Positions 1 through 10,300 of a stretch of 64,000 nt of DNA are shown here, piece after piece. Numbering within the stretch: position 1 is the stretch's first letter; every line of letters begins with the position of its first letter. The stretch lies in assembly GCF_026262505.1 (NCBI RefSeq), contig NC_067208.1:19663962-19727961 (forward strand). The letters run 5' to 3'. Below the pieces are notes generated by a model. The model saw nothing but the letters and a program-made list of their open reading frames with translations. It was not told the DNA's origin and ran no database searches. A program made the position numbers and the translations under genes. The stretch is from Trichomonas vaginalis G3. Lineage: Eukaryota; Parabasalia; Trichomonadida; Trichomonadidae.

Positions 1-345
1 ATCCCAGTCTATATATTCTGCTTTTTTCAAAACCTCTCTCACAATATTTTTGTTATCTAATGGTATACGTTCCATCTTACCTATCTGAATCTTTTCTTTT
101 AACTCTTTCAATATATTGTTTGTGTCTGGAATATGTTTGAGACGGTCCATATAGTTGTCGAAGTCATTGCATATAATCTTTGAGTCTGGGAATATTGTAT
201 GGCACAAATGGGATATATAGAAACTTCCACCGAACAAATCTACAAATGTTAGACCATTCGGTAGTTTCTTAAGTTCTCTCAATATAATATCTTTACATCT
301 ACTCTTATTTCCAAAGAACGGTAACGGTGGTTTTGTAAAATTCAT
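1..345 (-). CDS. D12-class N6-adenine DNA methyltransferase, N-terminal part (runs off window)
   Basis: Reading the minus strand from the ATG at 345-343 gives 115 open codons to the window edge, so the gene is partial at its 3' end. Residues 7-15 read PLPFFGNKS, matching the PFxGxK substrate/AdoMet motif at the start of Dam-like enzymes, and VDLFGGSFYISH a little further on matches AdoMet motif I (FVDLFGGSG). The sequence then gives ICNDFDNYM, fitting the acidic motif that contacts AdoMet ribose (NDxN-like). The catalytic DPPY would lie beyond the edge. The family transfers methyl groups to adenine N6 in DNA; trichomonads are known to carry several such genes, thought to be acquired from phage-like sources, and to have N6-methyladenine. 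Divergent from the small ORF at 443-574. Whether it is complete cannot be seen. Confidence 0.85.
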   Translation of the reverse strand, partial: MNFTKPPLPFFGNKSRCKDIILRELKKLPNGLTFVDLFGGSFYISHLCHTIFPDSKIICNDFDNYMDRLKHIPDTNNILKELKEKIQIGKMERIPLDNKNIVREVLKKAEYIDWD

Positions 346-376
346 TTATATATAATAATAAAAATGTTTTTACCCG

Positions 377-432
377 AAAAGTGACAGAAAAGTGACAAAT
401 CATGAAAACATATATAATTTGTGAAAAGTGAC
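377..432 (+). promoter_or_regulatory. Three AAAAGTGAC motifs between divergent genes
   Basis: AAAAGTGAC occurs at 377-385, 388-396 and 424-432, all in the same orientation, inside the 97-bp gap between the methyltransferase start (345, minus) and the 43-codon ORF (443, plus). Three copies of a 9-mer in 56 bp is unlikely by chance even in AT-rich DNA, so a promoter or repeat-derived role is inferred. The same core is reiterated in the element at 52314-52587. No known factor is assigned. Confidence 0.35.
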
Positions 433-442
433 ACATTATATA

Positions 443-574
443 ATGTTTTCGACCCAGAAGAAGGCTTCTTCCCAGAAGCAATGGAGGAAGAAGAAGAGTC
501 CTCCGAATTCACACCAGAAGACTAACAATTTTCCGAATAAAAACTTCATTTATACTAAACATCTTCAGGGCTAG
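443..574 (+). CDS. Small basic protein, 43 residues, unknown
   Basis: ATG at 443 opens a 43-codon frame ending at TAG 572-574. The product is strongly basic and polar (MFSTQKKASSQKQWRKKKSP, then NSHQK and NKNF stretches) with no hydrophobic segment, so it would be cytosolic or nucleic-acid binding. It lies head-to-head with the methyltransferase and shares its short upstream region. Its base composition is clearly less AT-rich than the flanks. No family is recognised; it could be a chance ORF, a small DNA-binding partner, or the edge of a mobile segment lying to the left. Confidence 0.35.
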   Translation: MFSTQKKASSQKQWRKKKSPPNSHQKTNNFPNKNFIYTKHLQG

Positions 575-1162
575 AGGGCGCAACGCGCCTGGAAGCCCCA
601 CTACCTTTTTTGTACCGAAATTGGCTACTATCCCTAAATGCAACAATCATAAATGACACTTTTATCAAAAAACGTGTTTAATTCAAATTTGGCGGGCTTT
701 TGGTCGTAGATTAATTTAACTAATATGAATTTGGATTGTGCTTTCCTTATTGATGTAATGATATTTTCACTAATAAAAAATGAAATATACACAAAGAAAA
801 AATTTATTCCAAAATTATCATTGCATTTTATTTGAAGAAATTTTGAAAACACATCATACACATACTATAAATGAATATTATCATCTTAATTTTAATAAAT
901 TTCATTTACTTGGAAAGATGCAAGATCATCTTGTACTTACTCTTCGATTTATTCCATGTAACTTCGCAGGTAATAATGGCGCACTTACCTCTATTTTGGA
1001 TTTTTATAGTTTCCCTCAAAACACATTCTATGGACTTACGCTCGTATCGCGTTAAAAAATGTCGTTAAAATTGCCCACACGCCTAAAATTCAATGTTTCG
1101 GATCTGATCGGAATGATTTGAAGATTATATTACTAGATAATAGAAAATAAATAAAATGTAAG
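575..1162. other. Intergenic, with a short GC-rich hairpin at its left end
   Basis: At 577-589 GGCGC and GCGCC flank a 3-nt AAC loop, a perfect 5-bp GC hairpin just after the stop of the 43-codon ORF, in locally GC-rich sequence to about 605. The remainder is AT-rich. An ATG-initiated 91-codon frame at 780-1055 has no recognisable domain and biased, low-complexity content; I do not call it a gene. Confidence 0.4.
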
Positions 1163-1234
1163 GGGTGAATGGTATAATGGTTAGTATTGTTGATTGTGGC
1201 TCAATAGATCCGTGTTCGATTCACGGTTCACCCA
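1163..1234 (+). tRNA. tRNA-His (GTG anticodon)
   Basis: A full cloverleaf is visible. The acceptor 5' strand GGGTGAA (1163-1169) pairs with TTCACCC (1227-1233), followed by discriminator A1234. The anticodon stem GTTGA (1189-1193) pairs with TCAAT (1201-1205), closing the loop TTGTGGC with anticodon GTG at 1196-1198. The T arm is CCGTG-TTCGATT-CACGG (1210-1226), and the D arm carries the A-box-like TATAATGGTTAGTAT. A T-run starting at 1236 serves as the Pol III terminator. No intron. A G at 1162 could be the encoded -1 base typical of tRNA-His, although eukaryotes usually add it after transcription. Confidence 0.95.
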
Positions 1235-1438
1235 CTTTTTTTAATATAAAAAACAATGATTTTATTCAGAAAAAATTGAATGAACCAATCAAATCAAGAA
1301 AAGTGAAAATCTTGTTGATAAAAAAAATTGGACATAAATTTTTGAAGGAGAATGCTATACTTTAGTGTTTACAATGTGTGTGATGTGATATTACTATTTT
1401 GCTAGAAAATACAAACAAAAATTTATTATAAAAATATA

Positions 1439-2314
1439 TTATAATGCATTCAAACAATGTACGAGTTCTTCGAGGGCAGGAATCACTGAGTCTTCACAGT
1501 CTTCTATTGACTCATTGAACCTTTTTGCCGAGACTTCTACGTTGAAGTAAGTTTTTTCAAAATCAAGAAGTCTGCAATCGAATTTTGAAGGGTCTTCCGC
1601 ATCATATACGAATAATGCTGAAGAACTATAAATTCTGACATCCGCCTCTTGACGGAGAATCGTAATTCCTTCAATAATCTTTTTAATTTTATCTATAAAT
1701 TTTGGAACAAGATCCTTAACATGGAAAAAGTCTGAGAAGAACTTCATTAGCTCTTCCTTAGTACATGTTGTTCCAAAGTCTCTCTTTAAAAGTGAGGCAT
1801 CTCCGTCTTTTGGCCAATCATCTGGATTTGGAGAATACCACATCGCAGCGCGAACACGAAAATACAATGAACCTGTAGTGCCTTGAGAGCATTTCATTTT
1901 ATGCCTCAAAACTTTATCGTTCGCTGCGCCCATTTCCCATGTTCGAGTTCCCAATTTTACATCAAGAACAGCCGGCTTTGCGTATCCTTTTTGAAGATCT
2001 TCTAACATAAGCCAAGGTAACATTTCGTTTTCATTAGTAAGCAAAGTAGGATCAAGCTTAAATCTATAATTATCTCCATCCTGACTTTCGATATATGCAA
2101 GGCCAATAACTTTAGGGAATATATTTTCTTTTACTAAATCATTAATCCATGATTTTTTGTTTCTATAGAAGATAAATTCTCTCGGTCGGCTTTTCTTGGC
2201 GATCACACCTTCTTTGAACGTCAAGATTGAGCCATCATGACCAAAAACCTTCCCGCGAAGAGAAGCAATAGTACTATTATCGAGAAAGAGAGAAACATCA
2301 ACCAACTCACCCAT
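1439..2314 (-). CDS. Inositol polyphosphate kinase (IPK/IP6K superfamily)
   Basis: A 291-residue protein of normal length for the family. Residues 101-122 contain WLMLEDLQKGY followed by PAVLDVKLG, the PxxxDxKxG inositol-phosphate-binding signature (D118, K120). SSSALFVYD (about 230-238) matches the SSLL-type motif, and DFEKTY (251-256) sits where the family has the metal-binding DFAxT. These enzymes phosphorylate inositol phosphates with ATP in the cytosol or nucleus, producing IP4-IP7 signals that affect phosphate sensing and chromatin. Which step this member catalyses cannot be read from sequence. The cat codon at 2312-2314 gives the start. The gene appears intact and stands alone, convergent with the tRNA. 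Confidence 0.88.
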   Translation of the reverse strand: MGELVDVSLFLDNSTIASLRGKVFGHDGSILTFKEGVIAKKSRPREFIFYRNKKSWINDLVKENIFPKVIGLAYIESQDGDNYRFKLDPTLLTNENEMLPWLMLEDLQKGYAKPAVLDVKLGTRTWEMGAANDKVLRHKMKCSQGTTGSLYFRVRAAMWYSPNPDDWPKDGDASLLKRDFGTTCTKEELMKFFSDFFHVKDLVPKFIDKIKKIIEGITILRQEADVRIYSSSALFVYDAEDPSKFDCRLLDFEKTYFNVEVSAKRFNESIEDCEDSVIPALEELVHCLNAL

Positions 2315-3361
2315 TTTTTTAAACTCCTATATTGATTGATAAGAGTTGTGAGATCTTTGATATTTAGGACTAATAAATATAATATAGTATTATTATTTGA
2401 AAAAACAATGATTGTTAGCGATAAAATAACGATCAGATTTTGTAAAGCTAACAAAAATTCAACCTCCAAAATCAAGAATAAATTCATGCAATAATAATGT
2501 GAATTATTTCATAGGATTGACAAATGTATCAAGTTTAAATCTTTATCCAAAACTGGATTTTTTAAAAATCCAAAATAACGTTAAGGCGTTAAATGATGCT
2601 ATTCTTTAAGGTAATGAAGCGATGATTTACTTTGACCATGCTGTTCGTTAAGAATTGCTCGAACACTATATTACTTTGGTTCAAATATATTGTTAATCAA
2701 AAATCCAAAACAGAATTCAGCATCTCAAAATCCAAAGAATATACCTTTATTTTTGATTTCACAAGCATATTAAGCTCTATTTAATCGTTTCCAAATTATC
2801 TAATCATATGCAATCAAAAATAGCCTACTAATGTACTTCACAAGTAAAAAATTATTAATAGTTTTAGAATAAAAGAATTTTATTAAGAATTTTAAATTTC
2901 GATATTCATTTTTCTAAGTTAATGATTTGACTATACAAATTTTTTACTAAAAACATGAATTGAGTTCATAGTCTTTCGGATTAACAACTTTTATAATACT
3001 TTAATCTAAATCGATTTAGAGCAACTTTTATTATTAATAAGCCCTTTCAATTTTTAATGATGTTAAGCGCACGTGTATAATATAGTATTTACCTAATATA
3101 TGAGAGCTTATGAATCGAATTTTAAAATAGTTGGCAAATATCTTGAATAATCCAAGTATCTTAATGAAAATTCTCTTGCCATCAACATTTATATTGTTAT
3201 CACATCATTTCATATCTATTAATTTCATCAAAATTCATAATCAATATCTGATTTTTTTTGCCATTGTTTTCCACATGCATAACATAATATTTTTTCTTCT
3301 AATGGATATACTGGGTATTTAATATGGTAAAACGCAAATATGTCCATTTTAAAAATTATTA
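2315..3361. other. AT-rich intergenic region, no gene seen
   Basis: About 1 kb of AT-rich sequence with stops in all frames. I see no conserved family, tRNA or clear repeat. CCATTTT about 20 nt before the ATG at 3362 resembles a relaxed initiator. Confidence 0.5.
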
Positions 3362-4588
3362 ATGTCTGATCAGGACAATCATCCAAATAAATTCAGTGAA
3401 TTGAGAAATATCAACAAATACTATATCGATTCATACATTGCACTGTACCAGTTAAAAACGACAAATGAAGAAGAATTAAATCGTATTTACAAAATGATCA
3501 AAACAGTATTGATTGATTCCAAGAAATATCCACCCAAAAAGCTTATTGGAGACATTTTAGATATCATTCCGTATAATAATCGCTATGCAAAGTCATATTT
3601 ATTTCTTGCCAAACTCTTATATGATGAATATCATGTGGAAGAAGTCAACAATCACATATTTGTCTCAAAATTCCTGTTTTATAAAGAATATGGAATTATA
3701 TTAGACAAATATTTTGATTTCGGAGAATTTGATTTTAAAAATCTCGATATTCATACAGAAGATACAATCTACAGAGCAATTATGAATGATGACAAAGAAA
3801 GATTCATCGCATTCACTGGAATAGATGGGTTTGATCAAGATCAAAAACTTATAAGCAGGGTATATCCATATTCTAACAAAGGATATTCATTACTTGAATT
3901 ATGTTGTTACCATGGAGCAGTTGATTGTTTCAAGTTATTAAGAACAGATTGTGACTCAGAAATAACTGAAACATGTCTAGCATTTTCATTTTTAGGAGGA
4001 AATCCAGAGATCATGAGTGAATGTTTGAAATATAAAAAACCAGATGAAGAATGTATGGAATATGCAATTATTTCACACAACATTGATTTTGTTACATTCT
4101 TGATGAATGAATACAATATAGAGATTGAGTTAAGATGTTGTGGATTGTTTCATAATCTTGAATCATTCTTAGTTTATTTCGATCAAACTAATGATTTAAA
4201 CAAATGTTTTGTTTATTCACCGCAGTATAATATTCCATCCCTTGTCGAATGTTTCCTTTCAATTGGTGCAAATATCAATGAAAAAGACAGCTATGGTGAA
4301 ACCGCCCTTCATATTGCAGCAGAACATAATAGTACAGAAACAGCCGAGCTTCTTATTTCACATGGTGCAAATGTCAATGAGAAAGATATAGATGAACAAA
4401 CCGCTCTTCCTTATGCATCACATTATAATAATAAAGAAATAGCCGAACTTCTTATTTCACATGGTGCAAATATCAACGAAAAAGATAAAGATGAACAAAC
4501 CGCTTTTGATATTGCAGCATTGTATAATAGTACAAAAACAATCGAACTTCTTATTTCACATGGTGCAATGATGCTGATACAGTATTAA
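3362..4588 (+). CDS. DUF3447/ankyrin repeat protein, truncated C-terminus
   Basis: 408 residues. The N-terminal part (about 1-295) is the trichomonad DUF3447-type helical region, with SLLELCCYHGA, FSFLGGNPEIM and YAIISHNIDFVTFLM motifs. It is followed by about three and a half canonical 33-residue ankyrin repeats (ETALHIAAEHN, ELLISHGANVNEKD). Such proteins are presumed protein-binding scaffolds; no specific partner is known. The last repeat ends abruptly after SHGA with MMLIQY. A loss of one A at about 4566 would explain the shift, because the other frame then reads repeat-like sequence. Paralogue of the intact gene at 56308-57624, sharing the order of motifs. Neighbouring repeats are near-identical in DNA, indicating recent repeat expansion. 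Confidence 0.8.
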   Translation: MSDQDNHPNKFSELRNINKYYIDSYIALYQLKTTNEEELNRIYKMIKTVLIDSKKYPPKKLIGDILDIIPYNNRYAKSYLFLAKLLYDEYHVEEVNNHIFVSKFLFYKEYGIILDKYFDFGEFDFKNLDIHTEDTIYRAIMNDDKERFIAFTGIDGFDQDQKLISRVYPYSNKGYSLLELCCYHGAVDCFKLLRTDCDSEITETCLAFSFLGGNPEIMSECLKYKKPDEECMEYAIISHNIDFVTFLMNEYNIEIELRCCGLFHNLESFLVYFDQTNDLNKCFVYSPQYNIPSLVECFLSIGANINEKDSYGETALHIAAEHNSTETAELLISHGANVNEKDIDEQTALPYASHYNNKEIAELLISHGANINEKDKDEQTAFDIAALYNSTKTIELLISHGAMMLIQY

Positions 4589-5010
4589 CTCAATTTAGAT
4601 ATTGCTTCAGCAAACCAAAAATGTCGATTAACTATCAATAAATATCAATTGTGAATATATTATTACAAAATATGGATCAAGTTACTCTGTTCTTCATATA
4701 TCCGCCCAATTAAATAGAAAAGATTAATCAGAGTTTCTTTGTTCACATTGTTCAGGCCAAATGGCTCTTCATAATGCAGTATATTGTTATGAATGTAAGG
4801 AAACAGCAGAGCTTCTTATTTCAAAGGGTCTTGGTCTTAATGTTGAAGATTAGAACAAGCAAATTGCTTTTATAAAGCAGTGATGAAATATATATATATA
4901 TTGAAACATGTGAGTTGATTCTTTCATCTGGTTCCAAAATAAATATTCAAGATATTAGAAGCAGCACCTCATTTTAATATAAATTCACCTCTTATAGTTA
5001 AGGAGTTTTC
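4589..5010 (+). pseudogene. Decayed ankyrin repeats downstream of the 3362 gene
   Basis: Several frames carry ankyrin-like pieces: LDIASANQK near 4594-4620, ALHNAVYCYECKETAELLIS in the ATG frame 4761-4853, and ETCELILSSGSKINIQD around 4905-4955. They are separated by stops and shifts. Most likely this was once the rest of the upstream ankyrin gene, now non-coding. The end near 5010 is approximate, where recognisable repeat sequence fades. Confidence 0.65.
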
Positions 5011-5724
5011 CAGGATGGGGATGTGCAGTGGAGGAAGTTGGAATACAATAGAAAGAAAACTGTACAGTCACTTCGCCATGAGTTATGCATGATATGTCTA
5101 TATTTATGGAGATAGAATTGAAGATGCATTTAATACAAGTGGTTACTTGTAATTAAGATTTTTTTTTTGTAGAAGACGGATCATTTAAATACTTTTGGGC
5201 GAATTCAATAAATTTGTATTGTACAGTTATTATCAACTCACTGTATCGAATAACTCTTTAATTTGATTGCAAAGTTTATTTGCTATTTATTAGTTTATTT
5301 TGCAATATTCAAATATAATATAAAGTGAAGAAAAGAATTATGCAAATATTATGTCGAATTAATAAATACATTACAATTTTTAGTTATTTTCGTGATTGTA
5401 TATGTCATATCAATATACGAAATAGTTAGTCACAGTATTTTAGGAGCGTATTATTGTGGAATCGAAGTTTATCGGCCATTCAAAATTTAATGATATTATT
5501 TAATTTGATTATTTAGTGAAAATGTAATTCAATACATTAAACTGAATGTATATGCTATTCATAAAATCAACTAAAATTGTGAATATAGAAATCACAAATA
5601 TTGAATTTAGGTGTTAGAATATTATGTAGAATTATGCTTTTAGTCTTTTTAATAATTTTAATTCAATTTTTCATCTTTTGGATAAAATGAAAAATAAGAA
5701 TTTCATATTACAACACTTTTACAA

Positions 5725-5880
5725 AATAAAGAAATGGTGGAAGTTCTTATTTCGCACGGTGCGAATATCAATGAAATAAATAAAAATGGAGAAACAGCAC
5801 TTCATATTGCAGCATATCATTATAGTAAAGAAACTGCAAAAGTACTCATTTCGCATGGCGCGAGTTATGCTCTTAGATAA
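5725..5880 (+). pseudogene. Isolated ankyrin repeat fragment
   Basis: A 52-codon stretch (ATG at 5734, TAA at 5878-5880) encodes about one and a half ankyrin repeats (EVLISHGANINEI, ETALHIAAYHYSKETAKVLI). It matches the repeats at 4270-4570 in frame and wording but stands 700 bp beyond recognisable remnants, with no N-terminal domain. It is best read as the terminal repeats of the same ancestral gene after internal decay, or as a dispersed repeat copy. Confidence 0.7.
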
Positions 5881-6015
5881 GATACCATTCTTTATTTTAC
5901 TGGTATTTTTGAAGATGAATTTAGTTGGATATAAAAAATAATTGAGCTTTCATCACACCTATCAATTTTTAACAAGCGACCACTTTTTAAGGGTGCACTT
6001 GATACTTTCTGGCAT

Positions 6016-6094
6016 CCTCTCAAAAAGAGTTTAACAGGCGTAAGGCTGCAAAAAAGCGGGGAAAAGAACGATATAAAATGTAGTTTTTGAGAGG
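6016..6094. other. Inverted repeat in GC-richer island; possible structured RNA
   Basis: CCTCTCAAAAA at 6016-6026 is perfectly complementary to TTTTTGAGAGG at 6084-6094, an 11-bp stem closing a 57-nt loop. The loop contains a GC-richer run (ACAGGCGTAAGGCTGC). The surrounding 5980-6140 is less AT-rich than its flanks and has no ORF. GAGTTTAAC occurs twice (just inside the left arm and about 20 nt after the right arm). This suits a structured ncRNA but no family (snRNA, SRP, RNase P) was recognised. Confidence 0.3.
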
Positions 6095-6246
6095 GGAAAA
6101 GTCTTCTAGAGTTTAACGAGAAGAGGCACTGAAAATATTATCACTTTTCTGTTGTGAATTGTTATGAGTAACACTAGATAAGATAAAAAAAAGTCAATTA
6201 AAAAAATAACAATTTATATAAACAAACAAATCAAAGTAAAATCATC

Positions 6247-7041
6247 TTACTTCTTCTTTGATCGCCTTTTTTGTTGTAGTTGTGCAATCTGATGAAGAAG
6301 ATCATCTCTTTCATCGGTTAATACTTTTAATTCTTTTGACATTCTTGCAGTGATGGTTGCGTTACTTTGTCTAAGCTCTCTCAAGTACTTTTTGAGGAAG
6401 AAGATTCTTTCAGCCGGATCTTTTTCTTGTAAATGATTCCATCTTGCTTCTTCTGGTTTTTCGACTTCTTCTTTGATGGCATAGCATTTGCGTACGAAAT
6501 CTTGATTCGTTTTACACCTCGAGAATATTTGGTACTTTGAAATTAAAAACTTGATTGTTGGATCTAAAATTTCGCCTTTTGCGATCGGAAGAGGTATATC
6601 GAAATACTGAGAGAGCTTATCTTGATCTAATCCTGGTATTTCACGAACGTCAATACCGTGATTCGCACAGGCATCGATCAAAAATTGGAGTCGTCCATGG
6701 TATTTCTCAAGATTATTGATCTCATTTGAGAGTTTTTCGTTTGCAGCCTCTTGTGTTTTGCAGGCATTCAGTATAAAATCAACGTTTTTATCAAGTGTCT
6801 TCGTAATTGATGATAATTCATACTGTAGTTTCATACATTTTGAATGAGCTTGTGTATTCTTTTGTGAAATTTCTTCAATGAGGCTTGCTTTTTCTTCGAT
6901 GTAAGATAATTTTTGACTTACTTCATCATCATCAAATATTTTTGCAGTCCTACGAGGCTGTGGGGTATAAGAATGCCTATCATACTCAAATTCCTTTTGC
7001 ATATTATGCGGGAGCTCTGAAACAAGATCTCCCGATGACAT
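6247..7041 (-). CDS. Coiled-coil protein of unknown function
   Basis: 264 residues from the ATG at 7041; the open frame extends 5 codons further only from a TTG. Heptad-rich helices occupy about residues 40-125 and 205-255, ending in a basic tail (QQKRRSKKK). Between them lies a more conserved-looking globular stretch with IPLPIAKGEILDPTIKF. No signal peptide or membrane segment. The layout (coil, short globular core, coil) fits a cytoskeletal or adaptor subunit, but I do not recognise a family. It is oriented like the dynein-like gene that starts 9.4 kb away and ends 340 bp upstream of it. Confidence 0.7.
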   Translation of the reverse strand: MSSGDLVSELPHNMQKEFEYDRHSYTPQPRRTAKIFDDDEVSQKLSYIEEKASLIEEISQKNTQAHSKCMKLQYELSSITKTLDKNVDFILNACKTQEAANEKLSNEINNLEKYHGRLQFLIDACANHGIDVREIPGLDQDKLSQYFDIPLPIAKGEILDPTIKFLISKYQIFSRCKTNQDFVRKCYAIKEEVEKPEEARWNHLQEKDPAERIFFLKKYLRELRQSNATITARMSKELKVLTDERDDLLHQIAQLQQKRRSKKK

Positions 7042-7378
7042 TTCAGAAATTTTCAAAGATTGTAAAAAATTGCTCTTTTGAGAATTGTTCAGTCAAATTT
7101 TTTACAGGAAATACAAAACAAGCCATATATTAAAAATATGGCAATTTCACTAAACAATAAAATGCCAGAAATGTTGGTCATTACAATTTCCCAAAATCTA
7201 TAAAATCTGCAGTGGCCAATTGTATGTATTATATGATTAATACATTTCCATAAACTCTGAGCCAGATATCTGTTTCATCAAGATATATCTCAAAATTATT
7301 AGCCAATTACTCGAAAATTATATGATAAAAATATAAAAATTATGCATAACAAAACATGTTTATAATATAAAACAAAAA

Positions 7379-10300
7379 TTATTCATATATAAAAACAAGA
7401 TCTGAATATCCTTCAACAGCAACATCAACACAGCTTCTATCTGTACTGTTTAGTAGCTGGCAATTCAAATTTGGGTCGTTTGGATCTGTCACTGCAACAA
7501 AAAGTTTTTTGATGTATCTTGGGAAAATTGATTTTTGTAAAACAAACGTTCCTGAAACTTCATCGTACAAACAATTTACTCCGTATATAGTATTGACTTC
7601 AGAAGAGCCTTCGAAATATTTCGGCGAAATTATTAAGTTCTTTCCTTCAAAACCTTCCAAATCAAGTAACCTTTTCATTGAAAGTTTATCTGATACATTC
7701 TGAAGCCATAATTTATCAACATCTTCTTTTCCAAATTGTTCATCATCAAAAATATCAGGAAGATAACGACAAAAACTAACAACTCTGAAAGTCATTAACA
7801 AAGGACTTGCCAATGAAATCAAACTTGATTTTCCGTAAATTACCGAAGGAGGACATGGAGGAGGCCATATTGCATTAAAACATAGCGTATTCAATGAACA
7901 TGGAAGACTATTTTGTGATAAACTTGTTAAAATAACCAGTCTAAATTCAGATGGGAATGAATGATTGGTCAATATACGTGAAACAAAAGATGAAATCTTA
8001 TTAAGAGATGATTCACAAAATTCTGGATATCTGACAATTACTAATCCTCTGTTTCTTAATATGTTTTTATCATATTTTTCATCAAAAGGATTGAGAACTT
8101 TGGAATTGTTGATATTGAGAAGGAGATTTGTTGGATCATCTCTTGGATTGCATTCTAATAGCAATGGAATATCATTGGAATGACCGAAAATGAATTCTGA
8201 CAAATTAAAATCTTTGAAATTAAATTTAATTTTGTCGGAAAACTTGATATCATAATTATCTTCAAATGCAACAATTGATTTGCCCATGGACAATGACATA
8301 AGCTTAATAAACTCATGTTGAATTTCATTGATGTCAAATTTTTTGTCAATTTTTTGTTTCAAAATCGAAAAGAAAATCGGAAAAACAGGAGAATAATTCG
8401 AGTAATTCAACCATGGAATGAAATCATTGTACATTTTCATGATTAATGTCGAATTTTCTTTTTCTTCATTTTCGATTTTTGTCAGTTTTTCAGTTAAAGA
8501 TGTCAATTTTTGGTCAATTTCTTCAATTTTGTTTCTTTTGTCTTTGAAATGATCTCTTAACGATTTCCATCTTTCCATAACGAAAGAGTTTTCATCAAAA
8601 GTATTTCCAATGTTAGTATAAACCATTTCCAGTGATTTTACTTCTTCATTTCTCTTTTCTTGAAGAGAAACCATGTATTGCTGATCAATTTTCGTTTTTT
8701 CATTTATCAATAATTTATTGAAAATTGACATCAAATTCAAATTTGAAAAATTGATAAAAATTGTCGCATTTTGAATGTTATCTGGCATCTGTTCGATTTC
8801 AAGTGATGTGAAGATGAATCTCTTTTTCTTTGAGTCGATGAAATATAGAATATCAGTTGGATCGTTCGAAATCAAAATAACTGGTGAGGATTCGTCAAAT
8901 TTGTCAAAACGTGATGATAAAATTTGACTTTCTGGGAATAAATATCTGACTAAATAAAATCCGAAACCATTTGGATCATAGATCAAAGGATTCTTAATCG
9001 GATTCAATAAAGAAATCACTTTTTCTGTCAAAATTTCATCATTTAAAATTCCAAAATCTTTGATTTTCGAGTAAAAGTGTTTTCCGAACAAATTTTCTGA
9101 AATTTCGATTTTTGCAAAATTCCTCTGAATGAAATTATGGTATTGCAAATGCCTCTGCCCATTCATAGCACTTAAAACGATAGATATCAATGAGATAATA
9201 AAAGATGTTTCAATTGATCTTTCTTTGTCACTTTTTAGTTCGTTATTTTTCTCATTTAATTTTTCAAGTTCTGTTTTGACTCTTTTATTCAATTTTTGAA
9301 CTTTCTTGAAACTTTGCAATTTGATTTCGAGGTTTTTGATTTGGTTTTCTTTTCTTTCTATTGTCTTCTGCTTAAGATTAACTAAATCATCATGTTTAGA
9401 CTGAGCCAGAAGTATCTGTTTCTCCAAATTTTCGAAAATTATTTCGATTTCTTTGATTTTTTGTCCGAAAATTCTTTCTTTTTCTGAAAGAGGTTTCAAA
9501 CTTTCTGATTCTTCGTTGAAAACCAAAATCATGTGGAACCAGTTCACAATATTGCTGAAATCTTTATTTACCTTGCTTGCTCGATCCAACAAACCGCCTC
9601 CATCTGTTAAAATCTTCTTAATTTTGTACAATTTCGTTCGATTTATGAAATTCAAACCGAAATTTGGCATGGAATTAGAAAAGTTTGCACTCTGAATGAC
9701 TTTCTGCATCGGAGTGAAATAATCGAAATTCTTATTTCTACCTACTTCAGTAACAATTGGATTTACATCGTAAAGAACACAAAAAGCCTGGAAAAGTGGT
9801 AAAATTGAAGGAGTTGGAGATCTAATTGCTTTAAACATTTGCAGAGAGTTGTTATCTAGATTAGTTATGAAATCAACACTCTCTTGTATTTTAGGAACAA
9901 TTACATCCTGTTTTCTCTTGATATCATCGTATTCTTCCTTCAAATAATCATAGTTTTTGTCAAGTTTGTTGTGTTCAATTTTTGAAATTTCTCTTTTTTG
10001 ATATAATTCTTCTTCACTTTCTTTTATTAGCTCATCAAAGTGAGAGATTTGTGTCTCCAAATGCTCAATATCTGCTTTGCTTTCATCTATTTCATTTTGG
10101 CATTTTGTTTCGTAATCAATTAATTTCATCAAATTTTTAATGAAATTTTCTATTTTCGAAATTTCTTTCTCCAAAATAGGATTAAAGTAATTATACAAAT
10201 CAAAAGCATATTTCTTGATTCTATCAACAGCAGAGATATACGTCTTGACTGAATATATTTTAGAAGCAAGTTCTGTTGCAAATGAAAATTTATCAATGAC

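Noticed and set aside
1-620. Left edge of a large virus-like or transposon element
   Set aside because: Only a methyltransferase N-terminus and a small ORF are visible; no integrase, polymerase, capsid gene or terminal repeat can be seen in this stretch.
780-1055. 91-codon ATG frame upstream of the tRNA
   Set aside because: No domain, biased composition and no initiator; its overlapping alternative frame is equally open.
6247-7056. Start codon at 7056
   Set aside because: That codon is TTG; the first ATG is at 7041.
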